Below, piece by piece: positions 21,158-31,120 of a stretch of 64,000 nt of DNA; position 1 is the stretch's first letter; the number at the start of each line of letters is the position of its first letter. Made by a program: the position numbers and the translations under genes. The notes under the pieces were generated by a model, which ran no database searches, was not told the DNA's origin, and saw only the letters and a list, made by a program, of their open reading frames with translations. Origin of the DNA: Phytophthora hibernalis (lineage: Eukaryota; Oomycota; Peronosporomycetes; Peronosporales; Peronosporaceae); the NCBI GenBank assembly GCA_012656075.1, contig JAAKBF010000164.1, forward strand, positions 62,001 to 126,000, read 5' to 3'.

Positions 21158-21540
21158 CAGCTTACCAAATGTGTCGGCGTAGAAGTCTTCGATCTTCACT
21201 GTGTCGTAGCCGTTGTGCTGGATCACCTTGTCGTCGGCGTCACGGGCGCTACCGTCAGCTACTTTGGATACGCTCGACGCAGAGCCGCCGTTTATGCTCA
21301 GACTGTCCTCGCAGACGTCACCCCCACACGTTCTCAATGGTGCAGTCAGATCAGTCGCAGTGTACTCCTTCCATTTGGTCGGCACCGTTGATGACATTCT
21401 TGAGGGTCTCACCTGCCTCAACGAGGAACACAGCCGAGGACGAACCGCTCTCGGACTGTCCGTCGCAAGACATGTCGGAACACTGGTATGTCTTGAGACC
21501 ACCATCGAAGGATCCCCGCGGCCACCGTGTAGGTAGGATC
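21158..21540 (-). pseudogene. PL3 pectate lyase, N-terminal half (split gene)
   Basis: Carries PL3 domain codons from YTVAAG through VFLVEAG, DQMEGVHCD, SDCTIENVW, CEDSLSINGGSASSV and DDKVIQHNGYDTV to DTFGKL, ending at the Copia insertion. It has at least two frameshifts and a TGA within the VHCD-SDC stretch. The signal peptide is not recognisable. It continues in the C-terminal half at 12942-13207. Confidence 0.85.
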
Positions 21541-21872
21541 GGGCAAGATTGCGCAAGAACCAGAGACTTCTCTGCCTACAGCAGCAACGCGACTATAAAA
21601 CCGATTGACAAATCGAAGATCCAAAGCTGAAGAATCGGCAGATCCCCTACCGAAACATACATCGCTATTACAGGTCCTTTTAGCTGCATTCACTAGTAGA
21701 TTGACGAAGGCAACGCCTGTGACCCCACCCCACACACCTGAAAACAATATGCGCTCGTTGGTTGCAGTCAACACAATGAACTGTACGATTGAATCTTTGT
21801 GGTAAGCTTACCACGATTAATCATCCATGGTGGCCACGGCGGAAAACGATGATTGATATTTCGCGTAGCGCT
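21541..21872. other. Intergenic before palindrome 2
   Basis: No gene is visible. It would hold the promoter and signal-peptide codons of the split PL3 gene, but these are eroded beyond recognition. Confidence 0.35.
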
Positions 21873-22465
21873 GCACTCAAAGGCAGCATGCGCACGAAAA
21901 TACTTGGCGAATGAGCTCTAGCTGCACCCGCGACAAATCCCACACAACGACAGCTCGCAGTGGTGAGCGGGACATTGCTCTCATATGGATTCACGCATGA
22001 AGCTGATGCTTACCTCGAAGTAAAATATTGTGCACGCGTGCGTTTGGATAATCCAGCGATTTTCCATTATATAAAATCGCAGCATGAACCCCACCGATTA
22101 TTTTGATTATGTTTTAGATAAGGTTTCTAATTATATCCAACGGTTAAATAATACGTAAAGTTTGATAATGTTTTAGATAATCTGTCGGGTTTTCAAATTA
22201 TATCCAACGGATAATATGCAATCGGTATTAAATAGAGCCATACTTACAAAAATCAAAATACCAGAAGACCGTTTTCGATAGTAAAACTCAGTTGTATTTC
22301 TAGAATGCATCTACAAACATCAAACGGAACGTGGTGTTCCTATCCATGGTCTACCACTGAATGAGGCGACTCGAACTCATGTACACACAGTGCCGGCAAA
22401 GAAGAAGAAAGTGTCCTCGGTATCGTGGGAAGTTTCGGGTCCTGAAACGTGGTGCAGTGCCTCGC

Positions 22466-23559
22466 TTAGTTGTCATCGTCGTCCTTGTCCTTGTCACCGT
22501 CATCGTTCTGGTCCTTGTTGCCGTCATCTTGATCCTTGTTGGCTTCATCCTGGTCCTTGTTGTCGGCGGAATCCGACGTAGCGGTGGACGGTGCACTCGT
22601 CTCGACGGACTCCGTGTTACCACGAAGCGAACTCGACGTAGAAGCAGCACTCTTCTCATCCGATGACTGTTGCGTCGTAGAGCTGCTAGAAGTTTGCGTT
22701 TGTGTGGTGCTCGAGGTGGATGATCCACTGCTGCTGGTGGCCGCAGCTGACGTCGAGTTGGATGATGTGCTCGTTGCTGAGGACACCTCGCCGTTCACGT
22801 GGATATCACTCTCTGAGTACTGGCACAGTGGAGCCTTGACACCGTCGCCCAGCTCCGTCGGCTCGCCATTGGCGTTACCCTGGGACCACGCACACACCTC
22901 GAAGCTGTTGTCGCTAGACTTGATGTAGATGTTGCTTAGCGTGGCCTCGTCGCCCCAGTTCTCGTTCACCGTTACAATGCTCACGCTCGGGTTCACGGCG
23001 TACACATTGGACATGGACACCTTGCGAGCCTTGTCCCCGCACGTACCGCACGAGCGGTACAGCTTACCGAAAGTCTCGGCGTAGAAGCCGTCGATCTTGA
23101 CGGAGCCGAGACCATTGTGCTGGATCACCTTGTCGTCGGCGTTGCGGGCACCACCGCCCGTCACAGTGGACACACTAGAGGCAGAACCACCCTTGATACT
23201 CAGGGCATCCTCGCACACGTCGTCCCACCAGACGTTCTCGATGGCACAGTCGCTGTTATCGCAGTGGACACCCTCCATTTGGTTCTTGCCGATGATGACA
23301 TTTTTAGGGTGCCACCGGCCTCCACGAGGAACACGGCCGTGTTCGACCCGCTCTCCGTTTGTCCTTCGCACGAGACGTCTGAGCGCTCGAACGTCTGCAT
23401 CTTGCCGTCAAAGATCTCGCCGGCCTTCACCGTGTATGCTTCGGCGTACTGCACAGTACCCGTGCTGGTGGGCCACGTGCCGTCCGGCACAGAGGCAGCC
23501 GAGGCGGTGGCAGCGGCGAAAACAGCGATGACAGCAGCAATAGAAAAGATCTTGACCAT
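22466..23559 (-). pseudogene. PL3 pectate lyase with frameshift, palindrome 2 left arm
   Basis: Starts at ATG 23559 (MVKIFSIAAVIAVFAAATAS signal peptide). The frame breaks at about 23306, where one base is missing compared with palindrome 1 (ACCCTAAAAATG versus ACCCTCAAAAATG), after VFLVEAGGTLK. The remaining PL3 domain and a 100-residue tail (Ser/Thr-rich, then repeated DKDQDD-type acidic units) follow in another frame to the stop at 22466. Without that base the product would be a normal PL3 enzyme. Confidence 0.8.
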
Positions 23560-23905
23560 TTTGAACGGGAGTCGGGTTGACTGTGGTGTTGTTGGAGGTG
23601 TTGTGGTGCGCGAGGCAAATAGCAGAATGAGAATGAGACGATCTGAGACTTTGAGTTGGGGACTCGTAGCTGAGACGGAGACGCACTGGTATTAATATTC
23701 GAATAGCAGTAGCCCAAGGGTGTTGAGGTCGTGAAGACATAACGTCAAACCTGGGCTTTTCTCGTCCAGCTTGTTCTAAGGAATCGCACGACTGACCGCG
23801 CCCAAATCGGCAACGCGCTATTGCACGCGGATCGCTCGTAGAGACGGTCGGTGGCTTCAACGCTAATGAGGGGTCGTCCATGCGGAAAATCACCGAAAGC
23901 ACCTC

Positions 23906-24296
23906 GTTGTCGTTAGTCGGACTATGAACAACCATGTTTCGGATCTTGTGGGTCATCTTTTGATTTGCAGCAACTGGTTCCAGCAGCTCATTTGCATTCC
24001 CGTGCATCTGTACATGTATTAATAGTTTATAGATTTCTACTACTATTATTAATACGACTGAAATTTGTATGACCGGCTGATGGATGGATGACATCAGGTG
24101 GCGGACACTAGACGCACAGCAACAGATTCGGCACGTGCATCATGCCTCGTCCTATTAATGGAGAAATTTTTACTAAACTGTTCCTAGACTAACTGGAGCA
24201 ACTAAAAGGCAGAGCTTCGTGTTTTACACGAAGCTCTGGATTGTATTCCTGCTTTTCTGAGTTTTTACATACTTTCTACAACGTTGACAGCCCTAA
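23906..24296. other. Spacer of palindrome 2
   Basis: 391 bases between the arms, containing a TACATGTA octamer and AT-rich sequence. A perfect short hairpin, ACGAAGCTCTG-type around AGAGCTTCGTGTTTTACACGAAGCTCT (about 24212-24238), lies inside it. No gene. Confidence 0.5.
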
Positions 24297-24572
24297 GAGG
24301 TGCTTTCGGTGATTTTCCGCATGGACGACCCCCTCATTAGCGTTGAAGCCACCGACCGTCTCTACGAGCGATCCGCGTGCAATAGCGCGTTGCCGATTTG
24401 GGCGCGGTCAGTCGTGCGATTCCTTAGAACAAGCTGGACGAGAAAAGCCCAGGTTTGACGTTATGTCTTCACGACCTCAACACCCTTGGGCTACTGCTAT
24501 TCGAATATTAATACCAGTGCGTCTCCGTCTCAGCTACGAGTCCCCAACTCAAAGTCTCAGATCGTCTCATTC

Positions 24573-24590
24573 TCATTCTGCTATTTGCCT
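24573..24590 (+). promoter_or_regulatory. Inr-like core promoter of PL3 gene, palindrome 2 right arm
   Basis: TCATTCTGCTATTTGCCT lies about 55-70 bases upstream of the ATG at 24644. It is identical to the palindrome 1 site and mirrored in the left arm. Confidence 0.5.
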
Positions 24591-24643
24591 CGCGCACCAC
24601 AACACCTCCAACAACACCACAGTCAACCCGACTCCCGTTCAAA

Positions 24644-25737
24644 ATGGTCAAGATCTTTTCTATTGCTGCTGTCATCGCTGTTTTCGCCGCTGCCACCGCC
24701 TCGGCTGCCTCTGTGCCGGACGGCACGTGGCCCACCAGCACGGGTACTGTGCAGTACGCCGAAGCATACACGGTGAAGGCCGGCGAGATCTTTGACGGCA
24801 AGATGCAGACGTTCGAGCGCTCAGACGTCTCGTGCGAAGGACAAACGGAGAGCGGGTCGAACACGGCCGTGTTCCTCGTGGAGGCCGGTGGCACCCTAAA
24901 AATGTCATCATCGGCAAGAACCAAATGGAGGGTGTCCACTGCGATAACAGCGACTGTGCCATCGAGAACGTCTGGTGGGACGACGTGTGCGAGGATGCCC
25001 TGAGTATCAAGGGTGGTTCTGCCTCTAGTGTGTCCACTGTGACGGGCGGTGGTGCCCGCAACGCCGACGACAAGGTGATCCAGCACAATGGTCTCGGCTC
25101 CGTCAAGATCGACGGCTTCTACGCCGAGACTTTCGGTAAGCTGTACCGCTCGTGCGGTACGTGCGGGGACAAGGCTCGCAAGGTGTCCATGTCCAATGTG
25201 TACGCCGTGAACCCGAGCGTGAGCATTGTAACGGTGAACGAGAACTGGGGCGACGAGGCCACGCTAAGCAACATCTACATCAAGTCTAGCGACAACAGCT
25301 TCGAGGTGTGTGCGTGGTCCCAGGGTAACGCCAATGGCGAGCCGACGGAGCTGGGCGACGGTGTCAAGGCTCCACTGTGCCAGTACTCAGAGAGTGATAT
25401 CCACGTGAACGGCGAGGTGTCCTCAGCAACGAGCACATCATCCAACTCGACGTCAGCTGCGGCCACCAGCAGCAGTGGATCATCCACCTCGAGCACCACA
25501 CAAACGCAAACTTCTAGCAGCTCTACGACGCAACAGTCATCGGATGAGAAGAGTGCTGCTTCTACGTCGAGTTCGCTTCGTGGTAACACGGAGTCCGTCG
25601 AGACGAGTGCACCGTCCACCGCTACGTCGGATTCCGCCGACAACAAGGACCAGGATGAAGCCAACAAGGATCAAGATGACGGCAACAAGGACCAGAACGA
25701 TGACGGTGACAAGGACAAGGACGACGATGACAACTAA
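24644..25737 (+). pseudogene. PL3 pectate lyase with frameshift, palindrome 2 right arm
   Basis: Mirror image of 22466-23559, with the same one-base deletion at about 24897. The first frame runs from the signal peptide to VFLVEAGGTLK. The second frame carries NVIIGKNQMEGVHCDNSDC, WWDDVCEDALSIKGG, YRSCGTCGDKARK and the acidic tail ending DKDKDDDDN. If the missing base is a sequencing error, both copies are functional genes. If real, both copies were disabled once and then duplicated or homogenised. Confidence 0.8.
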
Positions 25738-26459
25738 GCGAGGCACTGCACCACGTTTCAGGACCCGAAACTTCCCACGATACCGAGGACACTTTCTTCT
25801 TCTTTGCCGGCACTGTGTGTACATGAGTTCGAGTCGCCTCATTCAGTGGTAGACCATGGATAGGAACACCACGTTCCGTTTGATGTTTGTAGATGCATTC
25901 TAGAAATACAACTGAGTTTTACTATCGAAAACGGTCTTCTGGTATTTTGATTTTTGTAAGTATGGCTCTATTTAATACCGATTGCCTATTATCCGTTGGA
26001 TATAATTTGAAAACCCGACAGATTATCTAAAACATTATCAAACTTTACGTATTATTTAACCGTTGGATATAATTAGAAACCTTATCTAAAACATAATCAA
26101 AATAATCGGTGGGGTTCATGCTGCGATTTTATATAATGGAAAATCGCTGGATTATCCAAACGCACGCGTGCACAATATTTTACTTCGAGGTAAGCATCAG
26201 CTTCATGCGTGAATCCATATGAGAGCAATGTCCCGCTCACCACTGCGAGCTGTCGTTGTGTGGGATTTGTCGCGGGTGCAGCTAGAGCTCATTCGCCAAG
26301 TATTTTCGCGCGCATGCTGCCTTTGAGTGTTATCTCACTCACTTCCCAATGTACCTGAAACACACCTCAACCCCCAACCTTCCAACCTTGCACCTCTCTA
26401 GTTCGAATTGTTCACTTTTAAATTTTAAAAAGTCACTTAACCAAACCAGAGATTCGGGC

Positions 26460-28156
26460 CTAGCACCCAGTCCCGCCAGCAATACGCAGACAGCTGGTTG
26501 ACGTTGACAGCGTCAATGCGTTCGTCAGTACCACCCATACGAAGCCGAACAGGATGTAGCAAATGGTGATAATGCCCATGATCTTACTCTTCCCGCCTGT
26601 GCGCTTCAACTCATGCACATGTTCCTTTTGACGCGGGAGCCACATCACGAACACGATCGATGCCAAGTTGAATGCGTAGGCGATCAGGTAGGCGTAGGTT
26701 ACATCCATCCGGACATCGTGGGTGTCCTTCTTGAGATCCTTTGCCGTGATACTAAAATGCGAATCGATGGACTTGTACATGACAGTGGAGAACGGCGTAC
26801 CGATGTTGTTGATGGTGATGATGAGACCCATGATAGTTGCCTCGCTTCCTGGCTCGGCGATCTCAATGACGAAAAGCTTCGCGATAAGCTCGCCAATGCT
26901 ACTCGGGACCTCTTCCAGCAACGGCACTCCCAACCAGAACCACTGGCTCCGGTAGACGTCCCAGATCGTGAAGAAGGTCGGGAAGCAGTCAATGACCACG
27001 ACAAAAATCTGGCAGAGGATAATCACCCAGCGCCAGCTCCAGTGAAGACCCCACTTGCGCACCGCGTACAGTGCGGCGAAGCTCACAATAGAGGAGATCA
27101 TACTCGCGATGCCATCGTTTATAGGCTCAACATTAGACCAGATACTCTTGATCTTGCTGGACGCGGTCACCGAGAAGTTGGAGAAGATGTGGTTGAAAAA
27201 TCGAAAGGCGAGAACCTGGTAGATCACTCGGTACTGCATGAAATCGAACAAGTATGCGAAGAACGGACCTGTGGCTTGAGCAGGGGCTTTCTCCTCTGTA
27301 ACGCAGAACCAACAGAGCGGAACGGTCACCAGTGAGAAAGCAGCGCACACGCCCATGACGCCACCGAAGCCCATATCCCACGAGAAGGTCCCTCCATATG
27401 CCTCGCTGTTGAGGCCAATACCCGTCATGAACGAGGTCAAGATCCCAGCTACAGCAGTCACGATGGCAATATCCGTCTGGATCGAACCACGAATGGCCTT
27501 CGGTTCACGCTGTGCCAATTCAACGAGATAACCATCGGCAGCTCCATAAGCGATTATTGTACCAAGGTGGGCCAACATGAAGAGGATGATGAGATGGATT
27601 CCCTTGTTTGGCGCGTCGTAGTTGATCAGCGCCTGCTGCTCTACGGTCCATTCGCTTTCAGGGATATCCTCGAGCGATGCGTCGCCGTAGTATGGGTCTC
27701 CTAGGGGAACCACAGCCATGATCAAGCAACAAACGAAGGCCATGGCCCAACCAACCACCATGTACGGCCGGCGACGGTAGCCGAAGATGGGGTAGCAATC
27801 CGAGATGAGGCCGGTGAAAACTCGAAGAGCGTGTGGAACTCTCACAAGCGCTTGCGCGGTTGCAACCAGTACCGCACTCATGCTGAGGTAGTTGTTCAGC
27901 ACCGAGTAGATGACACCGGAGATGGAGCCGTACACGATAGCGACGGAAATCTGGTGGGCTGCCAGACCAAAGTTCTGTCGTGAGTACAGCGAAGACGGCG
28001 GACCCCGGGACGAAGAGCACCGCCTTCGAGGTCAACAGGGGACTTGAGACCGTCGTAGAAACCAGCAGGAGCAGGAGACGCCACCTTCTGCGGTTGATTG
28101 CTGTTTACAGCGGCGTAGGAGAGAGAGGAACGCTCTGCGGACGTTGGAGAGCCCAT
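26460..28156 (-). CDS. FBT (folate-biopterin transporter) family membrane protein, one frameshift
   Basis: A multi-pass major-facilitator-like transporter of the FBT/BT1 family, which oomycetes have in many copies. Start ATG at 28156 (ACCACCATGG context), N-terminal cytosolic segment (MGSPTSAERSSLSYAAVNSN), then the family-type YSRQNFGLAAHQISVAIVYG, FTGLISDCYPIFGYRRRPYM, GSIQTDIAIVTAVAGILTSF and SFAALYAVRKWGLHWSWRW, with about 12 membrane segments and a C-terminal helix ending ALTLSTSTSCLRIAGGTGC. The N-terminal and main frames are joined only if one base is added in the C/G run at about 28002-28006, so this is either a sequencing error or a recent pseudogene. The substrate is unknown; known FBT members move folates or pterins. 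Confidence 0.75.
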
Positions 28157-28168
28157 GGTGGTCGAACG

Positions 28169-28188
28169 CAAAAGTGGAAATGGACATC
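28169..28188 (-). promoter_or_regulatory. Inr-like site of the FBT gene
   Basis: The minus strand reads GATGTCCATTTCCACTTTTG, close to CATTYYNCAWTT, 15-30 bases before the start codon. Confidence 0.4.
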
Positions 28189-28189
28189 G

Positions 28190-29304
28190 AGTTGATCGTG
28201 CTTGAAAAACACCAAGGGTGCGAAACAACGGAGATTGCAAACGACTTCCTATGAGGTGGTTCTGTTCCGGTTCCACGTCAATGTGAATGATCTCCAACAG
28301 GCTGTAGACGAAGTTTGGCACGTGGCTCGGACCAACGAAACGTGAACGTGGTGCCTCTTGCCTCCGCACGAGCTCGGTGCGCACCACAGACAAGTGCACC
28401 AGCAGACGCGCCTCACAGCATCGTTCGCTTGCCAATCGTTCACACTAGGAAGGTAGTTGAGATGGTACCAAGCGATGACTGGGGGTGCTTGGAGCAGTTT
28501 GTTGCTTCGAGCAGCAGCGCGTGTGCCGCTGCCCAACGAGAGCTTGTCGGTCACGAATGCCTCCAGTCGCAGCGTATGAAAGCCGGGTCATGCAAATCTG
28601 CGAAACTAGGGGTGGTCTCCGGGTGATTGATCTGTGGAGTTGAAGGCTTCAAGCTTGCAATCGGAGACCTCGATCTGAGGCGGGAGGGAGATAGAAAAGA
28701 TGGCGAGATCGCATGAACACGGATCTTCCTGCTGGAGCTTTAGATCCTGTCAAGGTTGTCAACTGGATAACAAGACCAGTGACGGATCCCAACGGCCGGG
28801 TAACCTCGCAAGCTCAGTGTGTTGATGGCCATTGCCGATATCTGCTGAGCCCGGACGCTTGTTGCTGAGATATCATGTCGGTCACGCGTCGTGGTACAGT
28901 ACGGTATCCACTCGCACCAGATGAACACAACCGGACGCTCCATGTTGATGGAAGCAAGAGGCTAACGTCAGCATCGTCGGTAACAAGATGCCCACCGAGA
29001 CCTCAAACTGTAGTGGAGATCTTCACGCTATATGTTCGGGAGTTTGTCCACTCCCTGCTTTATCGTAGACATCCAAGGCAAGGAATCCATCCTGCGTTCA
29101 AGTGGAGGCAATCTCAACCCTTGAACAAAATCGACGTTGTGTACTGGTATCCAAGAGGACTACTGTCGATTACCTCGCCACATACCAAAATGGGCAACCG
29201 CTAGCGTAGTAGCTGGATAAGTTGAGGGGTCAAATGACGCGCTTTTTCATTCATTTTCATGAGAACCCGTTAGTTCTCCGCCAACTTGCAGTACTAGATA
29301 TCAT
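28190..29304. other. Intergenic, FBT promoter side to CSN4 3' end
   Basis: No supportable gene. A 109-codon plus-strand frame at 28875-29204 has no recognisable content. No repeat structure was noted. Confidence 0.4.
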
Positions 29305-30852
29305 CTAGAGAGCTGCTGCAGTCGCGGCAGCGGTGGAAAGCTGGCGTACGATGTCCGGGTACTGCTGCTCAATCTGCTCGGCACATTGGTTCACATTGAA
29401 GCACACAGAGCTGATTCGCGTGTCAAAAGCTGCCAGTACCTCGTCTTCGGTGTTTTCAAACTCGAGAAAGCCCAGGTGTTGGTCGATGCTGCCCTTCATC
29501 CGCTCTTCGCCGATCATAGTAGCAGCAACGCGCTCAGCATTAGCAGGTTCGATCTCGAGAAGTTTACCCAGCTCTTCGAGGGATATGCTGCTGTACACGC
29601 GACTCGCAGCCAGCAAGTTGTGCTCGAGGAAGGCGTTTTCTAGCACAGTGAATCCATTGGAGAGCACGGCCTTCTGGTGCGGTAGCAGACTCTTCTCAAA
29701 CTGCACAAGTTCCGGGCGACGAATCAGCTGCTCCGTGTACATTTTCTCCAGGATCGCCACGTGCTCGCTGTTCTTCACGCGCTCGTCCTTATACAGTGTG
29801 CCTAGAAGACGCGAGCGCTGTGGGCCAGCGGACGCCAAGATTGCGCACGTCACAGCCTTGCTCAGCAACTCCAGCAAATCGTCCGGGTCCACCTCATCCG
29901 GCTTCGACTGCGAGAATTCATAGTAGCGCAGTGCAGCGTCCAAAAACTTGCGCTTCGAGTCGAGAATGCGCGCGTACGACACCTGGAAGCGCAGCTTGAG
30001 CGCCCAGTTCTCCACGTTGTGGATGAAGCGCGAGGCACGGTTGATAAAGTTTTCAGCATCCACCGTCTCGTCTTCTTGCAGGTACAGCTCGGCGATCTTG
30101 ACGTACTTCTCGGCCTTCTCCACGTCCGTGTATTGACGCGTGGAGCTCTCGAGATTGATGGCAGCCAGCGCCTTGGCCGCCTCGATGTACTCTTCCTCGT
30201 CCATGTACATGGCGGCCAGCGACTCGCGGAACATGACGTCGGGCTCCTCGAACGACAGGATGCGGGGCTTGATCTTGGCCAGGCAGAAGCAGATGAACTC
30301 GAGCTTCCACGGGTTGGCGTCCACGTCGATACCTGCGACCACCGAAGCCAGGTGGGTGATCACCTGTAGCAGCAAAAGTACGCTTTAAAAGGTGATATTT
30401 CATCTGCTACAACATCATGGAGACGTACAGCTCGGGAGATCACCAGCAGCACATCTTCTCCCAGCACTGACGGAGATACATAGTTTTAGTTTAAGACATT
30501 TGTAGAGTACTGAAATAGACTGCAGCATACAGTGGGTCACGATGGTCTTGAGACTGTTAATGTCCTGCAACTTCTCCTCCAGCAGCGACTAAAAATTGAG
30601 TATTGTTTCATAAATCAGTGGATCTAATTGCAGTACATCTTATCTCAGTGCATGAGAAATAGTACCTTGTACGCTGCCGTTTTCTCCTTTTGGTCCGCGA
30701 TGCGCGCGATCTACACGAGTAACAAGGCCGCGACCAGCATGAGAATGGTATCACCGGGTAGCACAGCATCTCCTCTACACGCTGGTATATTAAACACTGC
30801 AGGAAACGCCCCAGGGCGTCGTACGTACGCGCTGCAGCTCGGCGTCCACCAT
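29305..30852 (-). CDS. CSN4: COP9 signalosome subunit 4
   Basis: Subunit 4 of the COP9 signalosome, the complex that removes NEDD8 from cullins and so controls cullin-RING ubiquitin ligases. I infer five exons: 30852-30829, 30710-30666, 30588-30531, 30466-30429 and 30363-29305. All introns have GT...AG ends and phases that join into one 407-aa frame, close to human CSN4 (406 aa). The start is MVDAELQR. Conserved family stretches include LVISR, KPRILSFEEPD, ENFINRASRF, VSYARILDSKRKFLDAALRY, TCAILASAGPQRSRLLGTL and the C-terminal PCI/winged-helix part (SISLEELGKLLEIEPANAER). Positions of the short 5' exons are predictions. Confidence 0.88.
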
Positions 30853-31120
30853 GATCGTTGATGGTTTTCGTCCAGATCAAAAATGTGGATACCGACACCG
30901 CTCACTATCTTAAACACTATCAATTGATAACCTGCAATAGATGATACTATTTTGTTTACTTTCTTTTGTTAATCAAGCCATGAAATGATTCTTGATTGCA
31001 TTACCTTTTAATTTGATAATAGCAAGAGATAGAGAATAGTAGAAAGCGATTATAGGCGGACAAACGAACAATTTCACTTCAACTTGCCTTTGCATCTGTA
31101 CCATTCAGGTTATCCATTGT
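30853..31120. other. Short intergenic, AT-rich
   Basis: Between the 5' end of CSN4 and the 3' end of the coiled-coil gene. The minus strand carries ATCCACATTTTTGATC about 25 bases before the CSN4 start, a possible weak initiator. Confidence 0.3.

Larger units (their letters stand above)
21873..26330. repeat. Palindrome 2: near-perfect 2-kb inverted duplication with two PL3 genes
   Basis: The left arm is 21873-23905 and the right arm 24297-26330 (about 2,033 bp each). Paired coordinates sum to 48203, or 48202 inside one 1-bp indel in a G/C run near 23873/24329. The spacer is 391 bp. Only scattered differences are visible, for example one near 21893/26310 and one near 22218/25986. Each arm holds a PL3 gene with promoter and 3' flank, transcribed outward. 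The outer ends (CACTCAAAGGCAGCATGCG and its complement) stop sharply with no target duplication. Confidence 0.9.

Noticed and set aside
26613..27335. 240-codon plus-strand frame inside the FBT gene
   Set aside because: Antisense to a clearly conserved membrane transporter; no family content.
28875..29204. 109-codon plus-strand frame as a gene
   Set aside because: No domain, signal peptide or neighbour evidence; length is within chance for this base composition.
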